Of a DNA stretch of 64,000 bases, positions 56,420 through 64,000 are shown piece by piece (the first letter of the stretch is position 1; the number at the start of each line of letters is the position of its first letter). The DNA comes from JALYOC01 sp036675345 (lineage in GTDB: Bacteria > Myxococcota > Myxococcia > Myxococcales > Myxococcaceae): assembly GCA_036675345.1 (NCBI GenBank), contig JAKFFE010000005.1:62001-126000 (forward strand). The letters are read 5' to 3'. Below the pieces are notes generated by a model. That model did not search any database, had not been told where the DNA came from, and saw only the letters and a list, made by a program, of their open reading frames with translations. The translations under genes were made by a program, and so were the position numbers.

Positions 56420-57148
56420 TTGTCGTCCTCGCTCCTCTCCCGGCTCCTCGAAGCGTATCAGTCCCCTCTTCCCGCCGACTGGGTGGGGTCGTACCGCTAT
56501 CTGCCCACCGGGGTGGGCATCCTGCTGGTGCTGGTCGGCGCGGCGATGCTCCTGTTCGGTGGCGGTCGCGCGTTTCGGCTGGTGGCCGGCCCGATGGCCG
56601 CCCTGGCCGGCTTTCTGTGGGTGCCGCTGGTGTTCGACCGGTTCGGCGCCCCCTTCGAACCCCGGATGGTGGGAATGGTCTCCGGCGCCCTGCTGGCCGC
56701 GATTGGCTTCGCGCTGCCTGCCGGCGGGGTGTTCTTCGCCTTTGGGCTGATCGCCGGGCTGGCGGGTGGGCAGCTGGCGGGGAGCGACGACTGGCTGCTG
56801 GGCTTCTTCCCCTCCTTCCTGCTGGTGGGGTCGGTGGCGGCGATCCTCCACCGCTTCATCGGGGCGGTGGCCTCGGCCCTGATGGGCGCCTGGCTGATCT
56901 GCATCGGGCTGCTGGCGGCGTTGCACCAGCTGGGCGGGCTGAGCCAGGCGGTGGCCGCGCGGCCGTGGGGGGTGCTGGTGGCGGCGCTGCTCTTCGCGGT
57001 GGCCGGGTCCATCTACCAGCTGGCGGTGCTCCCCAACCTCCCCGAGCGCGAGCGGCTGCGGCAGGAGAAGTTCAAGGCCAAGCAGCGGGCGGCGGAGAAG
57101 AAGGCGCTGGAGGAGCGCTGGGCCAACTACAGCAAGCGGGAGGAGTAG
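56420..57148 (+). CDS. Multi-pass membrane protein, DUF4203-like
   Basis: 242 residues with seven to eight hydrophobic helices (for example GVGILLVLVGAAMLLFGGG, LLVGSVAAILHRFIGAVASA) and a charged C-terminal tail (LRQEKFKAKQRAAEKKALEE). The glycine-rich helices resemble DUF4203/TMEM198-like proteins, but not clearly. The start is TTG at 56420 following GAGGAA; no better start is in frame nearby. 30 bases after the small TM protein, same direction. Confidence 0.7.
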   Translation: MSSSLLSRLLEAYQSPLPADWVGSYRYLPTGVGILLVLVGAAMLLFGGGRAFRLVAGPMAALAGFLWVPLVFDRFGAPFEPRMVGMVSGALLAAIGFALPAGGVFFAFGLIAGLAGGQLAGSDDWLLGFFPSFLLVGSVAAILHRFIGAVASALMGAWLICIGLLAALHQLGGLSQAVAARPWGVLVAALLFAVAGSIYQLAVLPNLPERERLRQEKFKAKQRAAEKKALEERWANYSKREE

Positions 57149-57205
57149 CCCTTCGGGCCGGATTTGGGGGTTGGGACCTGGGTTTTGGTGTAGAAGCCCG
57201 GTCCG

Positions 57206-58021
57206 ATGGCGCAGCCCAAGCGCAAAGAGAAGGTGGAAGTGGCCGCGGTTCCCCCCGGTGAGCAGGTGGCCTGGACCCGTCCCCAGGGACTGGGCCGCCG
57301 TGGCTGGGCCGTGGTGGGCGCGGTGGTGCTGGTGATGAACCTCCCGGTGCTGCACTTCCTGCTCCGCGGCGAACAGCCGGCGGGGGTGGGGCTGCCCTAC
57401 GGCGACCCGTTCAACGACGGCAGTACGCTGAACCAGAACTACTGGTCCTCCGGTGGCGACTGGCGGGTGATGGACGGCCAGCTGGTCTCTCCGGGAGTGA
57501 AGAACAACCCGCTGTGGCTCAAGGCCTCGCTGCCCCAGAACTCGGCGGTGGAGTTCGACGCCAAGTCCACCGGCAACGAGGGGGACATCAAGGTCGAGAT
57601 CTACGGAGACGGGCTGAACCACCAGTCCGGCTACGTCCTCATCCACGGGGGCTGGAACAACCGGCTGTCGATCATCGCCCGGCTGGACGAGCACGGCCCC
57701 TCGCTGACCGCGCTGCAGCAGTTGGCCCGCAAGCGGGGACAGGAGCTGGGGATCCAGTCCGGCAACCTGGTGGACACCGGGGTGTTCCGGCGGGACACCC
57801 GGATGCGGGTGGAGGCCAACCCCTTCCCGGTCATCCAGAACAAGGTCTACCGCTGGCGGATTGAACGCCGGGGATCGCTGCTGCGCTGGCTGATCGACGG
57901 GCAGCTGTTCATGGAGTTCGACGACCCGTTCCCCCTGGCCGGTGAGGGGCACGATCGGTTCGGCTTCTCCAGCTGGGACGCCACCCTGATCTTCGACAAC
58001 CTGAAGGTCGAGGCGCTGTAG
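57206..58021 (+). CDS. Membrane-anchored LamG/concanavalin-like beta-sandwich protein
   Basis: 271 residues. A short cytoplasmic N-terminus, one TM helix (GWAVVGAVVLVMNLPVLHFL), then a beta-rich domain: YGDPFNDGSTLNQNYWSSGG, DWRVMDGQL, SGYVLIHGGWNNR and DGQLFMEFDDPFPL. This is the LamG/concanavalin-like jelly-roll fold (DUF1961-like), usually carbohydrate-binding or a glycosidase relative. No catalytic pair is clear. Convergent with the sigma gene (4-base gap). Confidence 0.75.
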   Translation: MAQPKRKEKVEVAAVPPGEQVAWTRPQGLGRRGWAVVGAVVLVMNLPVLHFLLRGEQPAGVGLPYGDPFNDGSTLNQNYWSSGGDWRVMDGQLVSPGVKNNPLWLKASLPQNSAVEFDAKSTGNEGDIKVEIYGDGLNHQSGYVLIHGGWNNRLSIIARLDEHGPSLTALQQLARKRGQELGIQSGNLVDTGVFRRDTRMRVEANPFPVIQNKVYRWRIERRGSLLRWLIDGQLFMEFDDPFPLAGEGHDRFGFSSWDATLIFDNLKVEAL

Positions 58022-58025
58022 TCCC

Positions 58026-59165
58026 CTAGCCCTTGGGGGACGCCACCAGGTCGAAATCCGGGATCTGGCTGCGCAGGTATTCGCGGATCCGGCCGATCAG
58101 CGCCGCCTCGATCTGCCGCGCCCGCTCCCGGCTAAAGCCGTACTGATCGCCGATCTCCTGCAGGGTCAGCGGTTCGTCGGCGATCAGCCGCTTCTCGTAG
58201 ATGAAGCGTTCCTTGTCCACCAGGGACTGGGCGAACTCGGAGAGCTTCTCCCGGAACATCACCCGCAGCTGCTCGTTGCCGATGGTCTCGTCCGCCGGGG
58301 CGGCCTGGGAGGGCAGCATCCGGTCCGCCCGGGTGGCGTTGGAGTCCTCGTGCAGGGGGGCGTCCAAAGACAGCTCGTCCTGGCCCAGCCGCTGATCCAT
58401 CTCCACCACGTCCTGCTCGGTGACGTTCAGCCGCTCCGCCAGCAGCTTGGGCGAGGCCTCGAAGCCCTGGGAGAGCAGCTTCTCCTGCTCCTGGCGCAGC
58501 TTGAAGAAGAGCTTCCGCTGGGCCTCGGTGGTCCCCAGCTTCACCATCTTCCAGTTGTCCATGATGTAGCGGAGGATGTACGCGCGGATCCACCAGGCGG
58601 CGTAGCTGGACAGCTTCACCCCCCGCTCCGGATCGAACTTCTTCACCGCCTGCATCAGGCCGATGTTCCCCTCCTGGATCAGGTCCAGCAGGGACAGCGG
58701 GTTGCGGTGGTATTCGTGGGCCAGCTTCACCACCAACCGCAGATTGGAGGCCACCAACCGGTAGGCGGCCTTCACATCCCCGGTGTCCCGGAAGCGGACG
58801 GCCAGGTCGTGCTCCTCCTCCCGGGTGAGCAGGGCGTGGCGGGTCACCTCGGCCATGTAGGCCTGCATCGGATCGCGGGAGACGGGCCCCAGCACCCGCT
58901 CGGGGGCGTCCCGCAGCGGGATCAGCGCCACGCCGGTGGCGTCCACCTCCTCGTCCCCCAGCTCCTCGGGCGAAGGCTCGACCTCCTCCAGGGAGGGTTC
59001 GGGGGTGTCGGTCTCCACCTCGCCCACCACCACCCGGGGGGCCTCGGCCAAGACCGCCGGGGCCTTCTTCTTGCGGGGCGAACGGGTGCCGGCAGGCGCC
59101 TTGGGGGGCGTCTGGGAGCCGGTCCGGGGTTCCTTGGGCTGGCGGGGCTTCCGCTCCTGGGCCAT
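58026..59165 (-). CDS. Sigma-32-like RNA polymerase sigma factor
   Basis: 379 residues. An unusual basic/acidic N-terminal extension of about 120 residues precedes region 2: DLIQEGNIGLMQAVKKFDPE (2.1/2.2), KLSSYAAWWIRAYILRYIM (2.4). Region 4 HTH: EPLTLQEIGDQYGFSRERAR. The RpoH-type order suits heat-shock or myxobacterial SigB/SigC-like factors for development. In-frame upstream ATG exists at 59252; 59165 is chosen because TATAGA stands 6 bases before it, so a leaderless start is possible. Divergent from the DEAD-box helicase. Confidence 0.85.
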   Translation of the reverse strand: MAQERKPRQPKEPRTGSQTPPKAPAGTRSPRKKKAPAVLAEAPRVVVGEVETDTPEPSLEEVEPSPEELGDEEVDATGVALIPLRDAPERVLGPVSRDPMQAYMAEVTRHALLTREEEHDLAVRFRDTGDVKAAYRLVASNLRLVVKLAHEYHRNPLSLLDLIQEGNIGLMQAVKKFDPERGVKLSSYAAWWIRAYILRYIMDNWKMVKLGTTEAQRKLFFKLRQEQEKLLSQGFEASPKLLAERLNVTEQDVVEMDQRLGQDELSLDAPLHEDSNATRADRMLPSQAAPADETIGNEQLRVMFREKLSEFAQSLVDKERFIYEKRLIADEPLTLQEIGDQYGFSRERARQIEAALIGRIREYLRSQIPDFDLVASPKG

Positions 59166-59171
59166 CCACTC

Positions 59172-59177
59172 TCTATA
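59172..59177 (-). promoter_or_regulatory. TATAGA -10-like element directly before the sigma gene
   Basis: Minus-strand TATAGA (plus 59172-59177) is 6 bases from the sigma ATG. No clear -35 17 bases upstream, so it is tentative. Confidence 0.3.
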
Positions 59178-59195
59178 TCTAGGCGCGGTCGATTG

Positions 59196-59224
59196 TTGCC
59201 ATGCGATCTTCCCGGAGCTATTCC
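59196..59224 (+). promoter_or_regulatory. Promoter of the DEAD-box helicase gene, near-leaderless
   Basis: TTGCCA (59196-59201, 5 of 6 to consensus), 17-base spacer, TATTCC (59219-59224), then 8 bases to the ATG at 59233, without a nearby Shine-Dalgarno. Confidence 0.45.
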
Positions 59225-59232
59225 CACCGTCA

Positions 59233-61191
59233 ATGAGCGACATTCCCCCCACCTCTGGCGACGTGCAGGACTCCCCCGAGGCTGAAGTGACCGGTCCGCA
59301 GGACTACGTGGCGGACATCACGTTCGATCAGATGGACCTGGGCCCGGAGATCCGCCGGGCGCTGGCCGAGCGCGGCTACAAGACCCCCACCCCGGTGCAG
59401 GCCAAGGCCTTCGCCCCCGCGCTCGCCGGACGCGACCTGATCGTCCGCTCCAAGACCGGCACCGGCAAGACCGCCGCCTTCGGACTGCCGCTGCTGCAGA
59501 AGATCGACGCCAACGACAAGGGCGTCCGCGCCCTGGCCCTGTGCCCCACCCGCGAGCTGGCGATGCAGGTCGCCGCGGAGCTGGAGGATCTGGGCAAGCA
59601 CAAGGGCGTGAAGGTGGCCGCCATCTACGGTGGCGCGTCGATGAAGACCCAGGAAGACGCCCTGGACGAGGGGACCCAGATCATCATCGGCACCCCGGGC
59701 CGGGTGATGGATCACATCAAGCGCGGCAACCTCAAGCTGGATGGCTGCCGCACCGTGATCCTGGACGAGGCGGACGAGATGCTGAACCAGGGGTTCTACG
59801 AGGAGGTGACCCGAATCATGGACGTCCTCCCCAAGGACCGTCAGGTGCTGCTGTTCTCGGCCACCGTCCCCCCGGACATCCAGTCGCTGATCTCCCGCTA
59901 CACCACCAACGCGGAGATCCTGCTGCTCTCCGGTGACGTCTTCACCGTCGAGCACATCCACCACATCCGCTACGACATCTCGGACGCCTATCCCAAGCCG
60001 CGGAACCTGTTCTACGCGCTGGAGATCGAAGAGCCGAACAACGCGATCATCTTCTGCAACACCCGCGACGACACCGCGCTGGTGACCGCGGTGCTGAACC
60101 GCAACGGCTTCGACGCCGAGCTGCTCAACGGCGACCTGCCGCAGAAGGAGCGCGAGCGGGTGATGGCCAAGGTGAAGCGCGGAGAGGTGGCCTTCATGGT
60201 GGCCACCGACATCGCCGCCCGCGGGATCGACATCTCCGGGCTGGAGTGCGTGATCAACTACTCGCTGCCCGAGGATCCGGCGGTGTACCTGCACCGGGTG
60301 GGCCGCACCGGCCGCATCGGCAACAAGGGCACGGCGATCAACCTCACCTCCGGCCGCGAGATGCAGACCCTCTCGATCCTGGAGAAGAAGTACGGGATCA
60401 AGTTCGAGAAGCGGACCATGCCCTCCCCGGAGGAGGCGTCCAAGATGTGGACCGAGCGCCACGTGCGCGAGATCAAGGAGGCCTCCGGCAGCTCGATCTA
60501 CGAGGGCTACCTGCAGCTGGCCAACTCGCTCAAGTCCCGCCCGGACTCGGACGACCTGATCGCGTTCTTGCTCAAGCACTTCTTCACCCAGCACCGGATG
60601 GAGAAGGCCGCCGCCGCCGCCCGGGATGAGGCCGCCCGCGGCTTTGCCCCCCGCCCGGATCCGATGACCGTGGCCCCCCGCGCCCCCCGCCCCGGAGAGC
60701 GCGAGAAGCGCGGTGGCCGTGGTGAGCGCGAGCGTGATCGTGGAGGCCGGGGTGAGCGTGAGCGCGGAGGAGAGCGCGAGCGTCGCCCCGAGCGCAGCAG
60801 CCGGGCCCCGGAGCGGGAGCGCGCTGCGGCGCCTGCCGCCGCCGAGGGAGCCACCGCCGCCCCCGCCACTCCGGTCGAGGGTGGAGGCGAGGCCCGTCCG
60901 CCCCGTGCCCCCCGCCCGCCCCGTGAGCCGCGTCAGGCCTCGGTCCAGGCGGATCCCGGCCAGGTCCGTCTTTGGGTGAACCTGGGCAAGAGCGACAAGG
61001 TGGAGGACGAAGGCAGCCTCCGCACCGCCCTGGAAGGCGCGGGCGCGCCGGCCGGGAAGATCGCCAAGACCGAGCTGCGCGGGACCTACTCCTACGTGTT
61101 CGTCGCCGAGAGCGACGCCGGGGACTTCGAGTCCCTGGCCGGGAAGCAGCTGGGTGAGAAGGCGCTGAAGATCGAGAAGGCGAAGCGCTAG
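59233..61191 (+). CDS. DEAD-box RNA helicase with DbpA/CsdA-like RNA-binding tail
   Basis: 652 residues. Helicase motifs in order: Q motif, Walker A SKTGTGKTA (Lys79 in GK), DEAD at 178-181, SAT, and HRVGRTGRIG. Past the core lies an Arg/Gly/Glu-rich low-complexity stretch (residues about 475-575, RGERERDRGG-type repeats), then a C-terminal DbpA/CsdA RNA-binding domain (VRLWVNLGKSDKVED). The family unwinds RNA in ribosome biogenesis and cold adaptation. The frame is open upstream to 58936; the ATG at 59233 gives the family N-terminus. Confidence 0.95.
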   Translation: MSDIPPTSGDVQDSPEAEVTGPQDYVADITFDQMDLGPEIRRALAERGYKTPTPVQAKAFAPALAGRDLIVRSKTGTGKTAAFGLPLLQKIDANDKGVRALALCPTRELAMQVAAELEDLGKHKGVKVAAIYGGASMKTQEDALDEGTQIIIGTPGRVMDHIKRGNLKLDGCRTVILDEADEMLNQGFYEEVTRIMDVLPKDRQVLLFSATVPPDIQSLISRYTTNAEILLLSGDVFTVEHIHHIRYDISDAYPKPRNLFYALEIEEPNNAIIFCNTRDDTALVTAVLNRNGFDAELLNGDLPQKERERVMAKVKRGEVAFMVATDIAARGIDISGLECVINYSLPEDPAVYLHRVGRTGRIGNKGTAINLTSGREMQTLSILEKKYGIKFEKRTMPSPEEASKMWTERHVREIKEASGSSIYEGYLQLANSLKSRPDSDDLIAFLLKHFFTQHRMEKAAAAARDEAARGFAPRPDPMTVAPRAPRPGEREKRGGRGERERDRGGRGERERGGERERRPERSSRAPERERAAAPAAAEGATAAPATPVEGGGEARPPRAPRPPREPRQASVQADPGQVRLWVNLGKSDKVEDEGSLRTALEGAGAPAGKIAKTELRGTYSYVFVAESDAGDFESLAGKQLGEKALKIEKAKR

Positions 61192-61251
61192 CAGTTCACG
61201 TCGGCCGGCTGGGGTCCCGTTGCGGACTCCGGCCTACCGATCAGCTGGGTG

Positions 61252-61307
61252 GCTTCGAGTCGCTTGCTCGCTTCGAGCCGGCTTGCTGGCTTCGAGCCGG
61301 ATTTGGG
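61252..61307. repeat. Short tandem repeat in the helicase-SDR gap
   Basis: GCTTCGAG occurs at 61252-61259, 61270-61277 and 61289-61296, an 18-19 base period, within 61192-61343. A GCCGGATTTGGG 12-mer that ends the repeat (61296-61307) also occurs in another gap at 57157-57168, suggesting a dispersed intergenic motif. Confidence 0.5.
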
Positions 61308-61343
61308 CTCTGGGCTTTGGGATTTCTTCCGGCTTCGCCGGTA

Positions 61344-62099
61344 TCAGGCAGAGGCCAGGCCGCGCAGGTAGCCGACCACCGACTCGAGCGCTTCGGGGCG
61401 GGTATAGATGTCGGCGCGGCGGGCCTCCAGCCCGTCGGCGATGGCCACGCTGACCTCCTCCACCGTCTGGCCTCCGGGGATGGCCCTGGAGTCCGGGCCG
61501 CCGTGCAGCGCGTTGTTTCCGAAGTCGGTGTAGACGACTCCCGGGAACGCGGTGCCCACGTAGAGACGCGGGAACTCCTGGGCCAGCTCCAGCCGCAGCG
61601 ACTCGGTGAGCGAGGTCAGCGCCGCCTTGGAGGCGCTGTACGCCGAGCGGATGGTGGCCAGCGGCGCCCGCGCCAACATCGAGGAGACGTTGAGCAGCGC
61701 TCCCTGCCGACGATCCTTGAAGTGCGGCAGCACCGCCTGCATCCCGTAGAGGGCGGACTTCACGTTGTCGCGGATCATCGCGTCCAGGTCCTCGTCGCCC
61801 AGCTGTTCGAAGGGCTTGGTGATCCCCCGGCCGGCGTTGTTGATCCACACGTCGATCCGGCCGAAGCGCTGCAGCGCGGCGTCTCGCAGCCGGAGCACCT
61901 CCTCCCGTCGAGTAACGTCGGTGACCACGCACTCGGTCTCGGCGCCGGACGCCTTGGCCACCGCCTGCAGTTGCTCCAGCCGGCGCGCGGCCAACACCAG
62001 CTTGGCGCCCCGACGGGCCAGCTCGTGGGCCAGCCCCGCGCCGATGCCGGCGCTGGCACCGGTGATCACCACCACCTGGTCGTTGAGCGAATGGATCAT
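61344..62099 (-). CDS. Short-chain dehydrogenase/reductase
   Basis: 251 residues of the classical SDR family. Cofactor motif TGASAGIGAGL, NNAGRGITKPF, and the Ser-Tyr-Lys catalytic set in NVSSMLARAPLATIRS and YSASKAALTS. ARR downstream of the first strand suggests NADP. Substrate unknown; SDRs of this size often act on steroids, sugars or acyl groups. 38 bases after the TonB-like gene in the same direction, so likely one transcript. Confidence 0.92.
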   Translation of the reverse strand: MIHSLNDQVVVITGASAGIGAGLAHELARRGAKLVLAARRLEQLQAVAKASGAETECVVTDVTRREEVLRLRDAALQRFGRIDVWINNAGRGITKPFEQLGDEDLDAMIRDNVKSALYGMQAVLPHFKDRRQGALLNVSSMLARAPLATIRSAYSASKAALTSLTESLRLELAQEFPRLYVGTAFPGVVYTDFGNNALHGGPDSRAIPGGQTVEEVSVAIADGLEARRADIYTRPEALESVVGYLRGLASA

Positions 62100-62136
62100 C
62101 CGCGCCGCATAACACGCCCACCGGAACCGGGAGGCC

Positions 62137-63390
62137 CTACCCGCCCACGCCGGCGTCGCTGACGTCCAGTTCCGACTCCAGCAAGCGCAGCTCCAGGCGA
62201 TACTGGGGAGAGCCCAGGTTGATCACCTCGGTCTTGCCGGTGGTCTCGTCCACGTTCAGGGTCAGCGCCAGGCCCAGCCCCCGGGTGGCCCAGGACTCCT
62301 GCCTGGACTGGCTGTTGAGCGGACCCTTCCCCAAGCCAGTGATCGCCCCGGTGGCCACCGCACCGGTCAGATCTTCCAGCTTCACGTCGGAGCCCCCCTG
62401 ACGAAAGTGCACATAGGCATCCACCTGCCACAGCGCGCGGCGAATCCCCTCCATGAAGTCCGGTTCCCGGCGCTTCCGCTCCCCCATCCACAGGCGGGTG
62501 CGCTGCTGCACCAACACGTCCAGCGCCGGGAAGGTGGAGGCCTTGGCCAAGGAGACCTGGAGGTCCCGCCCCTGCTTGATCACCTCCAGCTGGAGCGACC
62601 AGGTGGAGGTGGCGGCCCCCTCGCTGAAGGAGCGAAGAGCCTTGAGCGAGTTCATGGCGCGCCGGAGGTCCTCGGGACCGACCTGCTCTGGCACCGCTGC
62701 CTTGAGTTCAATCGGAGTGTCGGCGCGGTTGCCGCTGGGAGGGGCGCGAACCTGGCCGCTGGCGTTGGCCTTCAGCGAATGGAGCATCCCCCGCGCCCGC
62801 GCCTCCGCCGTTTGCAGCGCCTCTGTCTGGTTGGCCTGCTCCGTCAGCTCCGAAGGCAGCGACCGACGCATGATCTCCAGCGAAGGATGGCTCAGCCGAG
62901 AGCGGGCCGTGGGGGTGGGCAAGCCCTCTAAACCGGAGTCCACGACGACCCCGAAGCGGGGGGTGAGCGTGAGCAGCCCTCCCCCGGGGAGGGGGCCGCC
63001 CGGCTGGCGCGGAATGTCGGTGGTGGCCGAACCGGTCGGCGAGGGCATCTGCGGGGCTGCGTCGCTCCGACTCGCTGAGGACGGCCCAGTGCCGGGAAGC
63101 AGACCCTCGGGAGAGGGAGGACTGGCCGGTGCCGCCTGGGTCCGGGAGGCCCGCCGACCGCCGGTTGGACCGTCCGAGGACTTCGGAGCGGAGGGGGCGG
63201 ACTTCCCTTCCTCCCTGGGGAGCGCCGTGAAGAACACCACCGGCGCCCCCTCCGGCTCCTCCGACAGGGGCTCTTCGAAAGTCCACCGGGGTCCCAGCTC
63301 CAGCGACCAGAGCCAGGCCAGCAGCAGCACATGAACGGCGAGGGAAAAGGCGATCCCCACCCGGAGGGGACGGGACGGCTGCATCGGCAT
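62137..63390 (-). CDS. TonB-like energy-transducer-type protein, long Pro/Ser-rich middle
   Basis: 417 residues. N-terminal TM anchor (VGIAFSLAVHVLLLAWLW, with the internal His typical of TonB-like N-termini), then a Pro/Ser/Gly-rich periplasmic stretch of about 170 residues, then a structured C-terminal domain (VEFLVQQRTRLWMG- and INLGSPQYRLELRLLESEL-like). The C-terminus does not show a clear TonB box-binding fold, so it may be a TonB-like (AgmX/GltJ-type?) protein. Precedes the SDR gene. Confidence 0.6.
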   Translation of the reverse strand: MPMQPSRPLRVGIAFSLAVHVLLLAWLWSLELGPRWTFEEPLSEEPEGAPVVFFTALPREEGKSAPSAPKSSDGPTGGRRASRTQAAPASPPSPEGLLPGTGPSSASRSDAAPQMPSPTGSATTDIPRQPGGPLPGGGLLTLTPRFGVVVDSGLEGLPTPTARSRLSHPSLEIMRRSLPSELTEQANQTEALQTAEARARGMLHSLKANASGQVRAPPSGNRADTPIELKAAVPEQVGPEDLRRAMNSLKALRSFSEGAATSTWSLQLEVIKQGRDLQVSLAKASTFPALDVLVQQRTRLWMGERKRREPDFMEGIRRALWQVDAYVHFRQGGSDVKLEDLTGAVATGAITGLGKGPLNSQSRQESWATRGLGLALTLNVDETTGKTEVINLGSPQYRLELRLLESELDVSDAGVGG

Positions 63391-63468
63391 CCTCCTGAGG
63401 TCGGTCCGCGCGGTGGTACGGCCACGCCTCTCCCCGATTGCCCCTGAAGGCGCGATTTCGTGGATCTC

Positions 63469-63945
63469 CTAGCGGTTCCCGCTGGCCCGGCGCTGCCGGT
63501 GGTAGTGCGAGGTGCACAGCCCGCGGGCCAGCACCGCCCGGCCACAACCATCGATGGAGCAGGTGCCGCCGTCCCGCCTTGGGGTGAGCTCCGGACGGGC
63601 CCCGCCCTTCTCCTCGAACATCGCGGTGCCCACCGCCAGCAGTTTGTCCACCTGGATCCGGGTCAGCCGCCGGGAGCGGGCGAACTCCAGCAGGCGGGAG
63701 AAGTAGGGATCGTCGTAGGGCTCGGAGGGCGCGTCCCGGAACAGGTCGGAGGGGGAGATCCGCAAGGCGGCGGCCACCTGGAGCAGGGTCTCGTAGCTGG
63801 GGCTGCGCGCGCCCCGCTCCAGCAGCGAGGCGAAGCTGACCGAGATCCCGCATTGGCGGGCAAAGTCCTCCTGGGTCAGGCCCTGCCGCTCGCGCATGGA
63901 TCGGATCCGATGGGCGAGGCCCTTGAGCTCCTCCTTGGCGTCCAT
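63469..63945 (-). CDS. XRE-family regulator with zinc-binding tail
   Basis: 158 residues. N-terminal Cro/C1-type HTH (residues about 10-65): IRSMRERQGLTQEDFARQCG, then SVSFASLLERGARSPSYETL. The C-terminus CSIDGCGRAVLARGLCTSHY holds Cys-x4-Cys...Cys-x2-His, a small zinc-ribbon-like finger, unusual in this family. ATG at 63945 with GGAAGGGA before it. It may regulate the TonB-like gene 78 bases downstream. Confidence 0.85.
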   Translation of the reverse strand: MDAKEELKGLAHRIRSMRERQGLTQEDFARQCGISVSFASLLERGARSPSYETLLQVAAALRISPSDLFRDAPSEPYDDPYFSRLLEFARSRRLTRIQVDKLLAVGTAMFEEKGGARPELTPRRDGGTCSIDGCGRAVLARGLCTSHYHRQRRASGNR

Positions 63946-64000
63946 TGGTCCCTTCCGGCCCCTTCCGACTGCTTTCGGCAATTCTCGATGGTAGCGCAGG

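Noticed and set aside
58936..59232. N-terminal extension of the helicase frame
   Set aside because: The extension is antisense to the sigma factor's N-terminus, and the family N-terminus with a promoter at correct spacing begins at 59233.

Overview
The window is GC-rich (about two thirds G+C or more by eye) and densely coded on both strands. It carries 54 genes I can support, one of them cut by the left edge. No gene-free stretch exceeds 300 bases; the longest are about 160 to 200 bases (2712-2899, 11586-11757, 16580-16763, 24796-24994, 28712-28879, 30289-30447, 35343-35536). I saw no tRNA, rRNA, CRISPR array, insertion sequence or prophage. The mix suggests a chromosome of a Myxococcota (myxobacterium-like) organism: large Ig-repeat and Cys-rich surface lipoproteins, a PrkA-DUF444-SpoVR operon, two ArsA/Get3-like ATPases, a MJ0042 zinc-ribbon/DUF3426 protein, DUF4159 plus a VWA membrane protein, an AIM24 protein, and a sigma-32-like factor. 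Genus cannot be told from this.

Layout. 1-2.7 kb (minus): end of a glycerophosphodiesterase, a TatA-like protein, a repeat protein and a zinc-ribbon membrane protein. 2.9-6.9 kb: a PhaR-type regulator, then convergent ParA ATPase and phasin-like genes, then two overlapping ArsA/Get3-like ATPases. 6.9-9.7 kb: a coiled-coil protein, a TPR lipoprotein and an M48 membrane protease. 9.9-11.6 kb (minus): a TPR protein and a 398-residue protein that together look like a chaperone/translocator pair of type III secretion flavour. 11.7-16.6 kb: ruvX-mltG, two LuxR-type regulators and a membrane glycosyltransferase. 16.7-22.1 kb: prkA, DUF444 and spoVR plus a fourth unknown gene. 22.1-24.8 kb (minus): an acyl-CoA dehydrogenase-like gene abutting a sensor histidine kinase. 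25-28 kb: a fatty-acid desaturase and a divergent TetR regulator around a shared operator, then an ABA4-like and another membrane protein.

28-35 kb: Cu/Zn superoxide dismutase, two cytochromes c, an M23 peptidase, glycogen phosphorylase and a GYF_2-AIM24 fusion. 35.5-40.6 kb: a 1688-residue Ig-repeat lipoprotein. 40.7-44.3 kb: dnaE. 44.4-49 kb: a lipoprotein, an AI-2E-family permease, an unknown protein and an apparently solitary DNA methyltransferase. 49-51.5 kb: a 774-residue Cys-rich repeat lipoprotein. 51.5-56.1 kb (minus): aldehyde dehydrogenase, VWA protein and DUF4159 protein. 56.1-64 kb: small membrane proteins, a LamG-like protein, a sigma factor divergent from a DEAD-box helicase, a short-chain dehydrogenase, a TonB-like protein and an XRE regulator with a zinc-binding tail.

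The most interesting observations are: (1) two ArsA/Get3 paralogs with complementary losses, one keeping the signature lysine and the other the CxxC; (2) the isolated type-III-secretion-like chaperone/translocator pair; (3) a recurring promoter layout with the -10 element only 6-11 bases from the start codon, which predicts leaderless mRNAs; (4) the TetR/desaturase operator; (5) the giant Ig lipoprotein bookended by two copies of one module; (6) the Cys-rich protein with about 15 repeats. None is proven to be a new system. All functional calls come from reading motifs, with no database search.
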